Assembly: GCA_001275005.1 (NCBI GenBank)
Contig: JWZX01000193.1
Span: 1 to 11,901, forward strand
From: Chrysochromulina tobinii
Lineage: Eukaryota > Haptophyta > Prymnesiales > Chrysochromulinaceae
DNA length: 11,901 bases
Reading direction: 5' to 3'
Shown here: positions 1 through 7,841 of the stretch, one piece after another
Layout of the letters: each line of letters starts with the position of its first letter
Numbering within the stretch: position 1 is the first letter of the stretch
Translations under genes and position numbers: made by a program
Notes under the pieces: generated by a model
Databases searched by the model: none
What the model was told of the DNA's origin: nothing
What the model saw: the letters and a program-made list of their open reading frames with translations, nothing else

Positions 1-85
1 TGCCGCGTCGGCCGCCGCCGCCCCGGCCGCCGCCGCGTCGGCCGCCATCGCCTCGGCCGCCGCCGCCTCAGCCGCAGCTGCCTCA
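1..85 (-). repeat. Imperfect 15-bp repeat encoding Ala-rich track
   Basis: GCC-rich imperfect repeats of about 15 bp, coding on the minus strand for AAAAE, AAMAAD, AAAAG and AAAAD-type units at the truncated end of the membrane protein gene. Their spacing in whole codons and the variation in the fifth residue suggest a coding minisatellite whose copy number can change without shifting the frame. It may continue left of the window. Confidence 0.6.
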
Positions 86-1341
86 GCCTCTTCTCTCGCC
101 TTTGCATTCTCGGCTTCTTCTTCCACGCGCAACCCAGGTGAATCTTTGGCAGACTCGAGCCTCTCGCCCCCAATCCCATCCATCAGCTCTTTCTCCTGCT
201 CAATCACTTTGTGCACAATCGGCGTCAGCTTCTGTGATGGAGGTCGGCCCGAGAAGCCGCCGAAAATAGAGGTCGCCACGCTGCCCGCAATGTTGTCTCG
301 TCTTCGCTTGGGCGACGGCAGGGATGGCTTCAAAGGTACAGCTTTGGGGCTGGAGAGGGTTTGGAGCAAATTGGCGAGCGAACCAGGTGGCGAGTTTGAC
401 GGGGGTACCACGACCAGGATTCCGCGCGGGCTCTCGAGCTTCTTAAAGGCGGGGATGGGCGCCTTGATCGACTTGTGATTGGTGACCATCTTCTCGCCTT
501 CCTCAATGTCGTGATCGAGCTTTGCCCGCCTCTCGCGCTCCAGCTGCTTGCGCTCATGGATACGGCGCACAGCGCTGCGCCGGGCGATCACGTCAGCTTC
601 CCTGGCGAGAGCGAGCCTCCGCTTCTTCTCAAGCACCTCGAGCTCCTCGGCCTCGCGCTCGAGCCGCTCGCGCTCGACTCGTTCGTGCAACTGGCGCTGC
701 CAGTCGCTGTTGCCTTTTGCAGCACTCTTGCTGTCCTCGGCTTGCGCGGGGTTCTCGTCCTTGAGCTCCTTATAGCCAAAGATGCACGGTAAGCAGCCGA
801 AGAGGCGTGGCAAGCACGAGCAAAGAAGCGCGGAGCATAGGAAGAGTCCCAAGATGAGCGGCAGGTATGCTTGGTACTCGCCCGAGAGCTGCTGGGCAAA
901 GATGAAGGCGTTGATTTGGGGCGACGAAGGAGGCAGCGGCGGCAACGGTGGGGGCGGAAGGGGCGGCGGCGACTGTGGGGGCGGAGAGGGAGGTGGCGAT
1001 GGTTCAGGGGAAGGCGCCGGAGGATAGGGCGGCGGCGATGGTTCAGGAGAGGGCGGTGTCGGCGGCTCGGGCGGGAACGGAGAGGGGGGAGGCGGCGACG
1101 GCTCGGGTAGGAGCGGGGAGGACTGCGGCGATGGCCTGGGCGGGAACGGCGAGGGGATTTGCTGTTGGTGCTGCGGATGTCGACCAGAAAGGTAATCTAT
1201 GGCGTGTGCATCCAGACCCTTGAGGCCATTCCCAACGGACCGTGCGCCAGGGTCGGAGTGGCTGGAATGGTTCGAATCGGCGAGCTCGTGATCAAACGGG
1301 TTGTGCAAATCTCCCCCCTCCACGGCATCGCTCAGAATCAT
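1..1341 (-). CDS. Partial single-pass membrane protein with Ser/Pro-rich and coiled-coil regions
   Basis: I do not recognise this gene. One minus-strand frame stays open from the ATG at 1341 to the left edge, giving 447 codons with no stop; the C-terminus is outside the window. In order: a hydrophilic N-terminus (residues 1-61); a Ser/Pro-rich region (about 62-141) of repeated PSPPP, PEPSPPP and PPSP units; a hydrophobic Cys-containing segment (about 159-177, perhaps to 190), the only clear membrane span; a strongly charged Arg/Glu/Lys helix (about 205-295), probably a coiled coil; a Ser/Pro/Lys linker; and an Ala-rich end (about 405 on) with a five-residue AAAA(E/D/G) period. No ATG lies between 1341 and the in-frame stop near 1480, which supports this start. 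No signal peptide is visible, so topology is open. SP-rich segments of this kind occur in algal extracellular matrix proteins, but a cell-surface role is only a guess. An upstream exon cannot be excluded. Confidence 0.72.
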   Translation of the reverse strand, partial: MILSDAVEGGDLHNPFDHELADSNHSSHSDPGARSVGNGLKGLDAHAIDYLSGRHPQHQQQIPSPFPPRPSPQSSPLLPEPSPPPPSPFPPEPPTPPSPEPSPPPYPPAPSPEPSPPPSPPPQSPPPLPPPPLPPLPPSSPQINAFIFAQQLSGEYQAYLPLILGLFLCSALLCSCLPRLFGCLPCIFGYKELKDENPAQAEDSKSAAKGNSDWQRQLHERVERERLEREAEELEVLEKKRRLALAREADVIARRSAVRRIHERKQLERERRAKLDHDIEEGEKMVTNHKSIKAPIPAFKKLESPRGILVVVPPSNSPPGSLANLLQTLSSPKAVPLKPSLPSPKRRRDNIAGSVATSIFGGFSGRPPSQKLTPIVHKVIEQEKELMDGIGGERLESAKDSPGLRVEEEAENAKAREEAEAAAAEAAAAEAMAADAAAAGAAAADAA

Positions 1342-1615
1342 CGCGAGTCGGCGAAGATCGTAAGCCCCGAACTCGCGTGCGCGTTTAGAACTTGTCCTAC
1401 TTTGACAACTTCGTAAGTTCAAAATTTTCGGAAATTCCTGGGTCTCCGTGAGCGAGCACGTCTCCCCCCCGTACGCTCACCCAGTACGGGAGCGCCTATA
1501 GAAAAGCAACCATGTGGGCCAAACCGTCGCGGGAGATCACACTCAGGAGATGGAGGGGACGGTCAAAACACCGAACTCGACAGTCGTTGTGGCTGGCGCC
1601 AAGCGAGCCGCTCTT
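1342..1615. other. Spacer between two minus-strand genes
   Basis: This 274-bp spacer lies downstream of the UBC6-like gene and upstream of the membrane protein gene, both on the minus strand. It should hold the terminator of the first and the promoter and 5' leader of the second. On the minus strand, a short AT-rich patch at about 1408-1437 lies just upstream of the 1341 start and a CTATAG-type sequence lies near 1495-1500. Neither is a convincing promoter element. There is no supported gene here. Confidence 0.45.
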
Positions 1616-2383
1616 TCAAAGTCGCTGCGCCAGGAAAGCAACCGCCAAGATCACCAGAGTCGAGGCCCCCACCATGAGCAACTGCATGCCGCCTAGATGC
1701 CCTGCTGGCGATGCCTCAACGACCTGGTCCATCTCAGGCGCCTCATCATGCTCCGATGGATGCATGATGAGTTCCGGGAAGAGCTCGCAAAAGATGGGCG
1801 ACTTGCGGTTGAATGCGTGCGAGGCCAATGCGAGCCGTCTGCGCTCCGCCTCGCTGGTCTCGATGCTCCCTACAGTTGGCGTCGCTTCGAGCATGAAAGA
1901 GAGCACACCGTTGAGAATCGAGGCCACTGACCATGCGGGTACCCATGTCTCCGGGTGGAAGTCGCTCATGGAGAGGCACAGACGAGTGTTCGTCGCGAAG
2001 CGTCCACTGCGCGAGAAGATGGCAGATCGGGATGAGTCATGAGCAGAAGGCGAAGACAGGTCGCAGGGGCAGCGGGCTCACTTGGGTGTCAGCATCATGA
2101 TCGCGGGTGGCTTGTATGGATAATCAGCCGGGAAGACAAGCTTGCCGTGGTATCGGCCTCCTGCATAGGGTGTGTCCTTTGGACCCTTGATGACAAAATG
2201 CCACTCAAGCATGTTTTGTGGCCTGTTGGGGGCAGTGAGTAAGTGTGAGCAGAACGAGGTCCATCGGCAATGGAGCATGACTCGATGCTCGAACCTTGGG
2301 TGTGCCGCAATATCTGGCAATGGGTCAGCTCCTAGCCGCACGTATTCCTTTTGCAGCCTCAGGAGGCACGGACGCGACCCCAT
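1616..2383 (-). CDS. UBC6: UBC6/UBE2J-type ubiquitin-conjugating enzyme E2, ER tail-anchored
   Basis: Three exons: 2383-2295, 2222-2082 and 2006-1616, joined by GT-AG introns of 72 and 75 nt. They total 621 nt and encode 206 aa, the size of the UBE2J2/Ubc6 branch. The E2 fold runs from about residue 5 to 155. Visible hallmarks are CLLRLQKEY near the N-terminus, [10 protein letters not shown] (35-44), [11 protein letters not shown] (51-61), TPN (75-77) in place of the usual HPN, and the catalytic Cys87 in NTRLCLS, followed by [14 protein letters not shown] and FCELFPE. A hydrophobic segment (about 184-203) ends two or three residues before the stop, the tail anchor expected for an enzyme with its catalytic domain in the cytosol and its tail in the ER membrane. 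The known family role is to charge ubiquitin for membrane-bound E3 ligases in ER-associated degradation. Intron positions rest on restoring the family sequence. The ATG at 2383 sits directly before the conserved N-terminal helix. Confidence 0.93.
2007..2081 (-). other. Intron 2 of the UBC6-like gene
   Basis: 75-nt GT-AG intron with donor GTGAGC at 2081 and acceptor CTCGCGCAG ending at 2007. It falls inside the Asn77 codon. Splicing rebuilds the conserved TPNGRF joint just before the active-site Cys. Unspliced, the frame reaches a stop at once, directly after ACA CCC AAG. Confidence 0.9.
2223..2294 (-). other. Intron 1 of the UBC6-like gene
   Basis: 72-nt intron from a GTTCGA donor at 2294 to the acceptor CCCCAACAG ending at 2223. 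It is a multiple of three and has no in-frame stop, so the open frame reads straight through it. Removal is inferred because the 24 residues it would add have no counterpart in the UBC6 family, and splicing joins AAHPR to PQNMLEWH as the family predicts. Confidence 0.82.
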
Positions 2384-2659
2384 GTGAAAGCGACGCTCCA
2401 CGTCTCGCACGAAATCCTTCCGCTCTCACGCCCATCCCGAAATTGCGCTGAAACAGAATCTGAACAGTACTTCGTTCTCCAACGAATCGCCGCTCCACTC
2501 GACAATCAGGTGTGTGCGACACCGTGGCCATGCTACCGACGATTCGAAATTCCACGTTTCGTCATCTTCTGCCGCGCAGTGCCCCTTCGCCAGCCGAGAA
2601 GCCGAAGGCGCGCCGCAGCCAGTCGAGGCGGCGCAGAGCAACGCTCCAAGCTTTCTCCG
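2384..2659. promoter_or_regulatory. Shared divergent promoter region
   Basis: 276 bp separate the start codons of the minus-strand E2 gene and the plus-strand topoisomerase VI A gene, so both promoters must lie here or overlap. I see no TATA box and no clear initiator. The frame in which the topoisomerase starts is also open far upstream into this interval, but the family match begins only after the ATG at 2660, so the upstream part is taken as untranslated. Confidence 0.6.
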
Positions 2660-4059
2660 ATGCCTCCCGCTAAGCGCCAAGCCGCAGCACCTCTCGAGCC
2701 ACCCAGCGGCTGGACCGTTGATGCCGTGCTCAAGAACGTCAAGAAGCTCAGGACTACGATGGGCGATCAGGCAGCTGGCAAGCAGACGCTCGCGGATGTG
2801 GGCGTATCGGGCGTCACCAAGGAGGTGATTGCCATGGATCGCCACCTGGTCACGCGCGCGATCGAGCGCATCGCGATGGACGCGGCGCTCACCATCATGC
2901 GCGGTGAGGGCTTCAGCTACACGATGCCTGTGCGCACGGCCTCGAACATGCTGTACGTGCCCGAGCTGGACCGGCTTGTACTCAAGGACAAGATGCTCGA
3001 GCGCGTCTTCGCGAACGCGTCGGCCGCTCGCAAGACGGCTATCACCACGCGCGTGCTCCAGCTCGTCCTCGAGCTGTGCGGGCGCGGCATCCATGTGACG
3101 AAGCGCGACCTCTTCTACACGGACGTGAAGCTCTTCAAGCAGCAGACCGAGTCGGACGACGTGCTCGACGACGCCGCGTGCATGATCGGGTGCACACGCT
3201 CGTCGCTGAACGTCGTCGCCTCCGAGAAGGGCATCGTCGTCGGCAGGATCATCTTTGAGGACGATGGCGACACGATCGACTGCACCAAGATGGGCGTGGG
3301 AGGCAAGGCGATCCCGCCGTCGATCGACCGCGTGACGAGCATTCGCGGCGACGCGCAGTTCATCCTTCTCATTGAAAAGGATGCTGCGTTCATGCGCCTC
3401 GCCGAAGATCGCTTCTACAACACGTACCCTTGCGTGATCATGACCGGGAAGGGGCAGCCTGACGTGGCAACACGTCTCTTCCTCAACAAGGTGCGTGCCG
3501 GCCGGCGGGGGCGGCGGGGGCGGCTGCGAGGATGGCTGGGGATCTGCCTTCGAGCTCCTCTGCGTGCCAGCGAGAGTCACTTGGAGGCTCTCACTTCGAG
3601 TCCCAGTGAGTGCCACTGAGTCCCCTCGGCTGCGCCCGGCCTGTCCTCTCGCACCAGGTGCGCGCGACGCTCAACATACCGGTGCTCGGGCTCTTCGACG
3701 CGGACCCGTACGGGCTCAAGATCCTCTCGGTGTACATGAAGGGCTCCAAGAACATGTCGTACGACGCCATCAACCTCACCACGCCCGACATCAAATGGCT
3801 CGGGGTGCGCCCGTCCGACCTCGACAAGTACCAGATCCCCAAGCAGTGCCGGCTCGAGATGACAGAGCACGACATCAAGGAGGGCAAACAGCTGCTCACC
3901 GAGGAGTTCATCAAGTCCAATCCCGAGTGGCACAAGGAGCTCGAGCTCATGGTGCGCTCCAAGGTCAAGGCCGAGATCCAGGCGCTCTCATCGTTTGGGT
4001 TCCAGTACCTGTCCAAAGAGTACCTGCCGCGGAAGCTCAAGGAGGGCGATTGGATCTGA
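2660..4059 (+). CDS. TOP6A: DNA topoisomerase VI subunit A (SPO11-3/TOP6A type)
   Basis: Two exons, 2660-3490 and 3658-4059, separated by a 167-nt GT-AG intron, give 410 aa, close to the length of plant SPO11-3. The winged-helix (5Y-CAP) part holds [12 protein letters not shown] with the expected catalytic Tyr153. The Toprim metal site is visible as LLIEKDA (Glu239) and [11 protein letters not shown] (Asp291 and Asp293). The stretches [32 protein letters not shown] and [11 protein letters not shown] are typical of the plant topoisomerase VI A branch rather than the meiotic SPO11-1/-2 branch. In plants the A subunit pairs with an ATPase subunit B to make and pass duplex DNA through double-strand breaks during endoreduplication; subunit B is not in this window. 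The ATG at 2660 opens MPPAKRQ, a short basic N-terminus. Splicing restores [17 protein letters not shown]. The site of action should be the nucleus. Confidence 0.94.
3491..3657 (+). other. Intron of the topoisomerase VI A gene
   Basis: 167-nt intron with donor AAG|GTGCGT and acceptor CTCGCACCAG|GTG. It sits between codons, between Lys277 and Val278. The first 50 nt are strongly G-rich (GGCGGGG repeats) and the last 40 nt are C/T-rich, as in ordinary pyrimidine-tract introns. Reading through would end at the TGA near 3617. Confidence 0.92.
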
Positions 4060-4135
4060 CTAGGATGGGTTTCTCTCAGTACGCACGCGAACTAACTTCT
4101 CTCGATGTGTCTGAATTCACAGCATGTTTTCACAC

Positions 4136-4143
4136 TATATAAG
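4136..4143 (+). promoter_or_regulatory. Putative TATA box of the Na+/Ca2+ exchanger gene
   Basis: TATATAAG lies 97-104 nt upstream of the ATG at 4240, in an AT-rich patch between the topoisomerase VI A stop and the exchanger. Transcription starting 25-30 nt downstream would begin near 4165, past the out-of-frame ATG at 4158, and make 4240 the first ATG of the message. The motif and spacing are seen; the function is inferred. Confidence 0.55.
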
Positions 4144-4239
4144 TTTTTAAGTCCCAAATGAGAAAACTTTTTTTCGCGACTTCGCACTCTCTCCTCCGCC
4201 GACAGAGCGTTCAGCCCGCTGGACGAGGACGTGGAGCTC

Positions 4240-7200
4240 ATGCCAGTCGAGCGTCAAGAGCATGGCAGCCCGGCAAGCGTGGCGACGACCAAAACGGCGC
4301 ACCGTCGTGAGGACGCGAAGCCGTTGCTGGGCGCACCGGCCAGAAGCGACGCCGAGATGTGGCAGCTTGACGCCCCACCTTCTTCCATCAGCCCAGGCCG
4401 TCGAAAGTTTTTCCACAACGGCCCCGTCAGGAGCCCCGATGGCCCCAAAGCGCCCAGCAGCGCACCGGCAGACCGAGGTACGGAGCGCGGAGCTGGTCGG
4501 TCCTGGTTCGACAAAGCAGCGTTTGCGCGCTTCACCTCGTGGGCGCAGGATGTGCTGTCCGGCGAGGAGGGATACGGTTGCATCAGCACGCGCCTCATCA
4601 TCGCGCTCTCCTGCGTGGGCATCGGCGCAGTTGTCTGCCTCATCTACAACGTGGGGGGCGTGGGCGAAGTACTCAGCGCGAAGGCGTCATTTGTGTTGCA
4701 GGAGCTCGTTGTCTTGCTAACCAACGCGGCTGCGGGCCTGGACGCAGCGTGGCAGACCGCGTGGCAGGGCGTGGGCGCCGTTGCACTCGGCGCGTGGGGA
4801 AGGCTGTCTTCACTCGCCTCGGAGGAAACGTGGACAGCCATCCTCGCGTGGTTCACGGACACGGAGTCGGAGGCGTGCCCTGATGGTCTGCTGATCCCGG
4901 GGCCGGCGCCCTCGCGCTCAGGGACGCTCGTGACGTTGCTTCTGCTCCTGTGGGCATTTGTGGCGACCGCCATCGGTGCGGACATCTTTATGGAAGCGAT
5001 CGAGTTCATCACTTCGCAGGAGGTCAGCACGGTCGTCTCCTTACCCGGCGGCAAGAGCAAGACGCTCACCCACAAGGTGTGGAACGCGACGGTGGCCAAC
5101 CTGTCGCTGATGGCGCTCGGCACCTCCTCGCCGGAGATTCTGCTCTCGATCATCGAGATTGTGGGAACGGGCTTTTACGCGGGCGAGCTCGGGCCTTCGT
5201 GTATCGTAGGCTCGGCTGCCTTCAACCTGATGATGATTTCGGGCTTGTGCGTGGTCGCACTGCCGGCGGGCCAAGGGCGGTACATTCGGCAGACCTCGGT
5301 CTTCTACATCACCTCCGCCGCCTCGTGCTTCGCCTACTTCTGGCTGTATCTGATCCTCGTGCAGCTCACGCCCGATATCGTCACGCCCATCGAGGGACTT
5401 CTCACGCTCTTCTTCTTCCCCATGCTCGTCCTCGTCGCGTACCAGGCCGACGTGGGCACCCTCGGCACACTGCCGGGCTGGATCCAGCGCCCTCTGGACG
5501 TGGTCTGGGCGGTGAACGACGAGCCGTACGTCTTCGTGGAGGGCGTCGGCATCAAGGAGCGGCGCGTTCTTGGCATTGAGGGGAGCGTTGGCTCGGATGC
5601 GTACATCAAGCGCTCGCAGGCCTACTATCGACGCACGACGCTCGGAGCGCGCCAGAAGCGTCGCGAGCGCCAGCCGCTCTGGGTCGCCATGGCCAACATG
5701 AAGACGCGCTCGCTGCTCGCGGTCGGCAGCTCGGAGTTTGAGATCGGCGCATCGCAGTACAGCGTAGTGGCCACCGACCGGCGCGTCCTCATCGACATCT
5801 TCCGCACGGGCGCGACGACGGAGGCGGCCTCGGTGCACTACGAGGTGACGCTCGGCCGTATCGCGGGCGAGTCTGGCGCGAGCCAGATCGCGTGCGAGGG
5901 GTTCGTGCTATTCGAGCCCTCGCAGCAGAGGTCGACGCTCGTGATCGAGGTGCTCCCCGAGGACATCGAGCTCGCACGCAAGAGTCGCGAGTCGTTCGAG
6001 GCCAAAGAGCTGGACGCCCAAAGTGCCACCGGGCATCAGCATTCGACTGCCGCTCAGCGTGCTCGAGAGGAGGCGAATGCGGCCGAGAGGGCGCGTTACA
6101 AGCTGGCGAAGATGGCGTCGCCCACCAAGGTGGTGCAGCCGGCCGACGCCATCTTCCTGGTGCGCATCGACCAGCCCTCGGCTGGCGCCACGGTCGGCCC
6201 CGTGAGCGAGACGGCCGTCGTCGTCGAGGACGAGGCCTCTCCGGGGGTCTTCTCTCTAGAGAGCGACAGGGTGGTGGTCAAAGAGGACGCAGGCAAGGCG
6301 ACGCTGACTGTACGACGCGACCACGGCGCCAAGGGCGTGGTGAGTGTTCGCGTCAAGACCAAGAACGGGAACGCCGTTGCACCCGCCGACTACTTGCCCG
6401 TCGACACGGTGCTAACCTTCAGAGACCAGCAGAGGACCGCGAGTATCGACGTGCTGCTCGTCAAGGACAAGTCTTACGAGGGGGATGAGTCGTTTCAGGT
6501 GATCTTCTCGGACGCGACGGGTGGCGCCACGTTCCATCCGGACAGCAACGGCTACCCACAGCGCGCCTTCGCGACCGTCGTCATCACGTGCGATGATCCG
6601 GTCGATTGCGGCTCGGCTCTCCTCGTGCGCTTCTGCGGCTTCAACTCCGACGTGTGTGCGCTCGTCATGGAGGCCTGGTACGCTCAATTCGAGGACGCGC
6701 TCACCTATGACCGCGACGGGAGCCTGCTCGGCCACCTCGTCGCGCTGCCCTGGAAGCTCTTCTTCGCGCTGGCGCCGCCGACCGCCCTGGCGGGCGGTTG
6801 GGCCTGCTTCGTCGTGGCGCTCTCGATGATTGGCATACTCACGGCGCTGATCGGCGACCTCGCATCGCACCTCGGCTGCTGCCTGGGCATCAGCAAGGCC
6901 ATTACGGCCATCACCTTCGTCGCGGTCGGCACCTCGCTCCCCGACACCTTCGCCTCGATGAAGGCCGCGCGCGAGGAAGAATATGCCGATGCGTCCCTCG
7001 GCAACGTCACCGGCTCGAATAGCGTCAACGTCTTCCTCGGCCTCGGGCTGCCCTGGGCCATGGCTGCCGTCTACTGGTCCGCTCCTTCATTCTTTCCCTA
7101 TATCTGGGGGGGGTCATCCCGAGGAGAGCACGTGGCGCGTGCGCTATGCTGGCGAGTCGTGGTACAACGACGGGATGCCGCTCAGCTTCGCTGTGCCCGC

Positions 7201-7390
7201 GGGTGATCTTGGCTACACCGTCTTCATGTTCTTGCTCTGTGCGATGGTCACGCTGGGCATTATCTTCCTGCGCCGCGCCGTCTTCGGCGTCGAGTTGGGC
7301 GGGCCGCAGCCGTGGGCCTCGCTCACCTTTGTGGTGTTCGCAGGCCTCTGGGTCTTCTACTTGAGCGCGTGCATCGTCAACGGCACCTGA
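4240..7390 (+). CDS. Na+/Ca2+ exchanger with two Calx-beta domains, frame broken at a G8 run
   Basis: NCX-family cation/Ca2+ antiporter, single exon, about 1,049 aa if the break is bridged. In order: a hydrophilic N-terminus (1-116); a membrane or signal-anchor segment (118-138); the CPDGLLIP motif at Cys213; alpha-1 repeat with GADIFMEAIEFITSQE and ALGTSSPE (Glu299 is the expected ion ligand); further membrane spans; a large regulatory loop with Calx-beta 1 (about 513-585, with a charged helical insertion after it) and a well-conserved Calx-beta 2 (about 670-787, ending VVITCDD); alpha-2 with VGTSLPDTF (Asp902) and GNVTGSNSVNVFLG; and two final membrane spans with the ELGGP motif. The first frame runs through a G8 run at 7106-7113 and would stop at 7206 after 988 aa, losing those two spans. 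The NCX C-terminus continues one frame over to the TGA at 7388. Removing one G restores it. The family exports Ca2+ in exchange for Na+ across a membrane, usually the plasma membrane, with Calx-beta domains sensing Ca2+. The upstream in-frame GTG at 4231 was not chosen as start. Confidence 0.9.
7106..7113 (+). other. G8 homopolymer, site of the exchanger frame break
   Basis: Eight consecutive G in the codons TGG GGG GGG T. The upstream frame continues as Ser-Ser-Arg and ends at 7206, while the family-matching sequence (HPEEST, then SFAVPAGDLGY) lies in the next frame. Seven G would keep the gene open. The base excess may be a sequencing error, a real null allele or a frameshifting site. Confidence 0.8.
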
Positions 7391-7771
7391 GCAGAGCTGC
7401 ATGTGTCGATGCATGCGCGGCCCTTGTCGTCATCTCTCAACTGACCAGTAATAGCTTCTACGGCCGTGAATACGGCAGGGGACTCGTGGAGGACGACGTG
7501 GCATGCGGTGCTCTGCGCCCAGCGCGGGTAATGACCCTGCTGTTGTGCTCAACATGCTTGCGTATCAGATCCTCGATTGACGGCCTTGAGACAGTTGTGC
7601 GATGACACGTTGTGCTCGTGAAGATGAAGAGTGTTGTGTGGACATATTGAGGACACACGAAAGGAATGAAAGCGCCTCCCAGTGTGTGTGGTAAACTTTG
7701 TATAACACTTCGGAACGGCAGCGGCTCGGACCGCGCGTCGCTGCACGCTGGCGCGCGCGGGAGCACACTCC
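7391..7771. other. Intergenic spacer left of the transposon
   Basis: 381 bp between the exchanger stop and the left terminal repeat. It should include the exchanger 3' UTR. No AATAAA signal, RNA gene or convincing open frame is seen; the frames open here are short and without recognisable motifs. A frame open from about 7698 enters the transposase frame but crosses the transposon terminus, so it is treated as chance. Confidence 0.5.
7767..7769. other. Candidate target-site duplication, left copy (ACT)
   Basis: ACT lies two bases outside the left AGGTATTTTGCA terminus, and a second ACT lies two bases outside the right terminus at 11814-11816. Harbinger elements usually make 3-bp duplications, commonly TWA. 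The spacing symmetry is suggestive, but the sequence is not the usual one and chance is a real alternative. Confidence 0.3.
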
Positions 7772-7834
7772 AGGTATTTTGCACAAAAAAAAGGGGGCGC
7801 GGGTGCGGGCACGGGTGCGGACACGGGAATCGTC
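7772..7834 (+). repeat. Left terminal inverted repeat, 63 bp
   Basis: It aligns without gaps to the reverse complement of 11749-11811: the outer 12 bases are identical, an inner block (about 7784-7797) is a polypurine tract that does not pair, and the last 34 bases match at 29 positions, ending in ACGGGAATCGTC. Four or more G-runs with 3-nt spacers (7795-7815) fit a G-quadruplex pattern. The transposase ATG follows 8 bases later, so this repeat may also carry its promoter. Confidence 0.88.
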
Positions 7835-7841
7835 ATTTCCA

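Noticed and set aside
1438-1480. Possible 43-nt GT-AG intron upstream of the membrane protein gene
   Set aside because: No upstream exon with an ATG in a usable frame was found, and 43 nt is shorter than the other introns here.
1512-2042. 176-codon open frame on the plus strand
   Set aside because: Antisense to the last exon of the UBC6-like gene, whose conserved E2 sequence and tail anchor explain this stretch.
2426-3616. 396-codon open frame on the minus strand opposite the topoisomerase VI A gene
   Set aside because: It is a shadow of a GC-rich coding exon: low-complexity His/Arg/Leu/Glu composition, no recognisable domain, and it runs across the real gene's exon and intron.
3495-4142. 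Plus-strand 215-codon frame overlapping exon 2 of the topoisomerase gene
   Set aside because: It begins inside the G-rich intron and reads the true exon in the wrong frame; its composition is Ala/Arg/Gly shadow.
4158-4302. Out-of-frame ATG upstream of the exchanger, with a hydrophobic-looking start
   Set aside because: It lies only about 15-20 nt after the TATA-like motif, so it is probably upstream of the transcription start. Its frame ends early and does not join the exchanger.
5041-5838. 265-codon open frame on the minus strand inside the exchanger
   Set aside because: Arg/His-rich antisense shadow of NCX codons with no motif; the plus strand here encodes clear membrane spans.
7698-7841. 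Extension of the transposase frame upstream to 7698
   Set aside because: It starts with TTG and crosses the transposon's left terminus into host DNA, so it cannot belong to the element's own protein.
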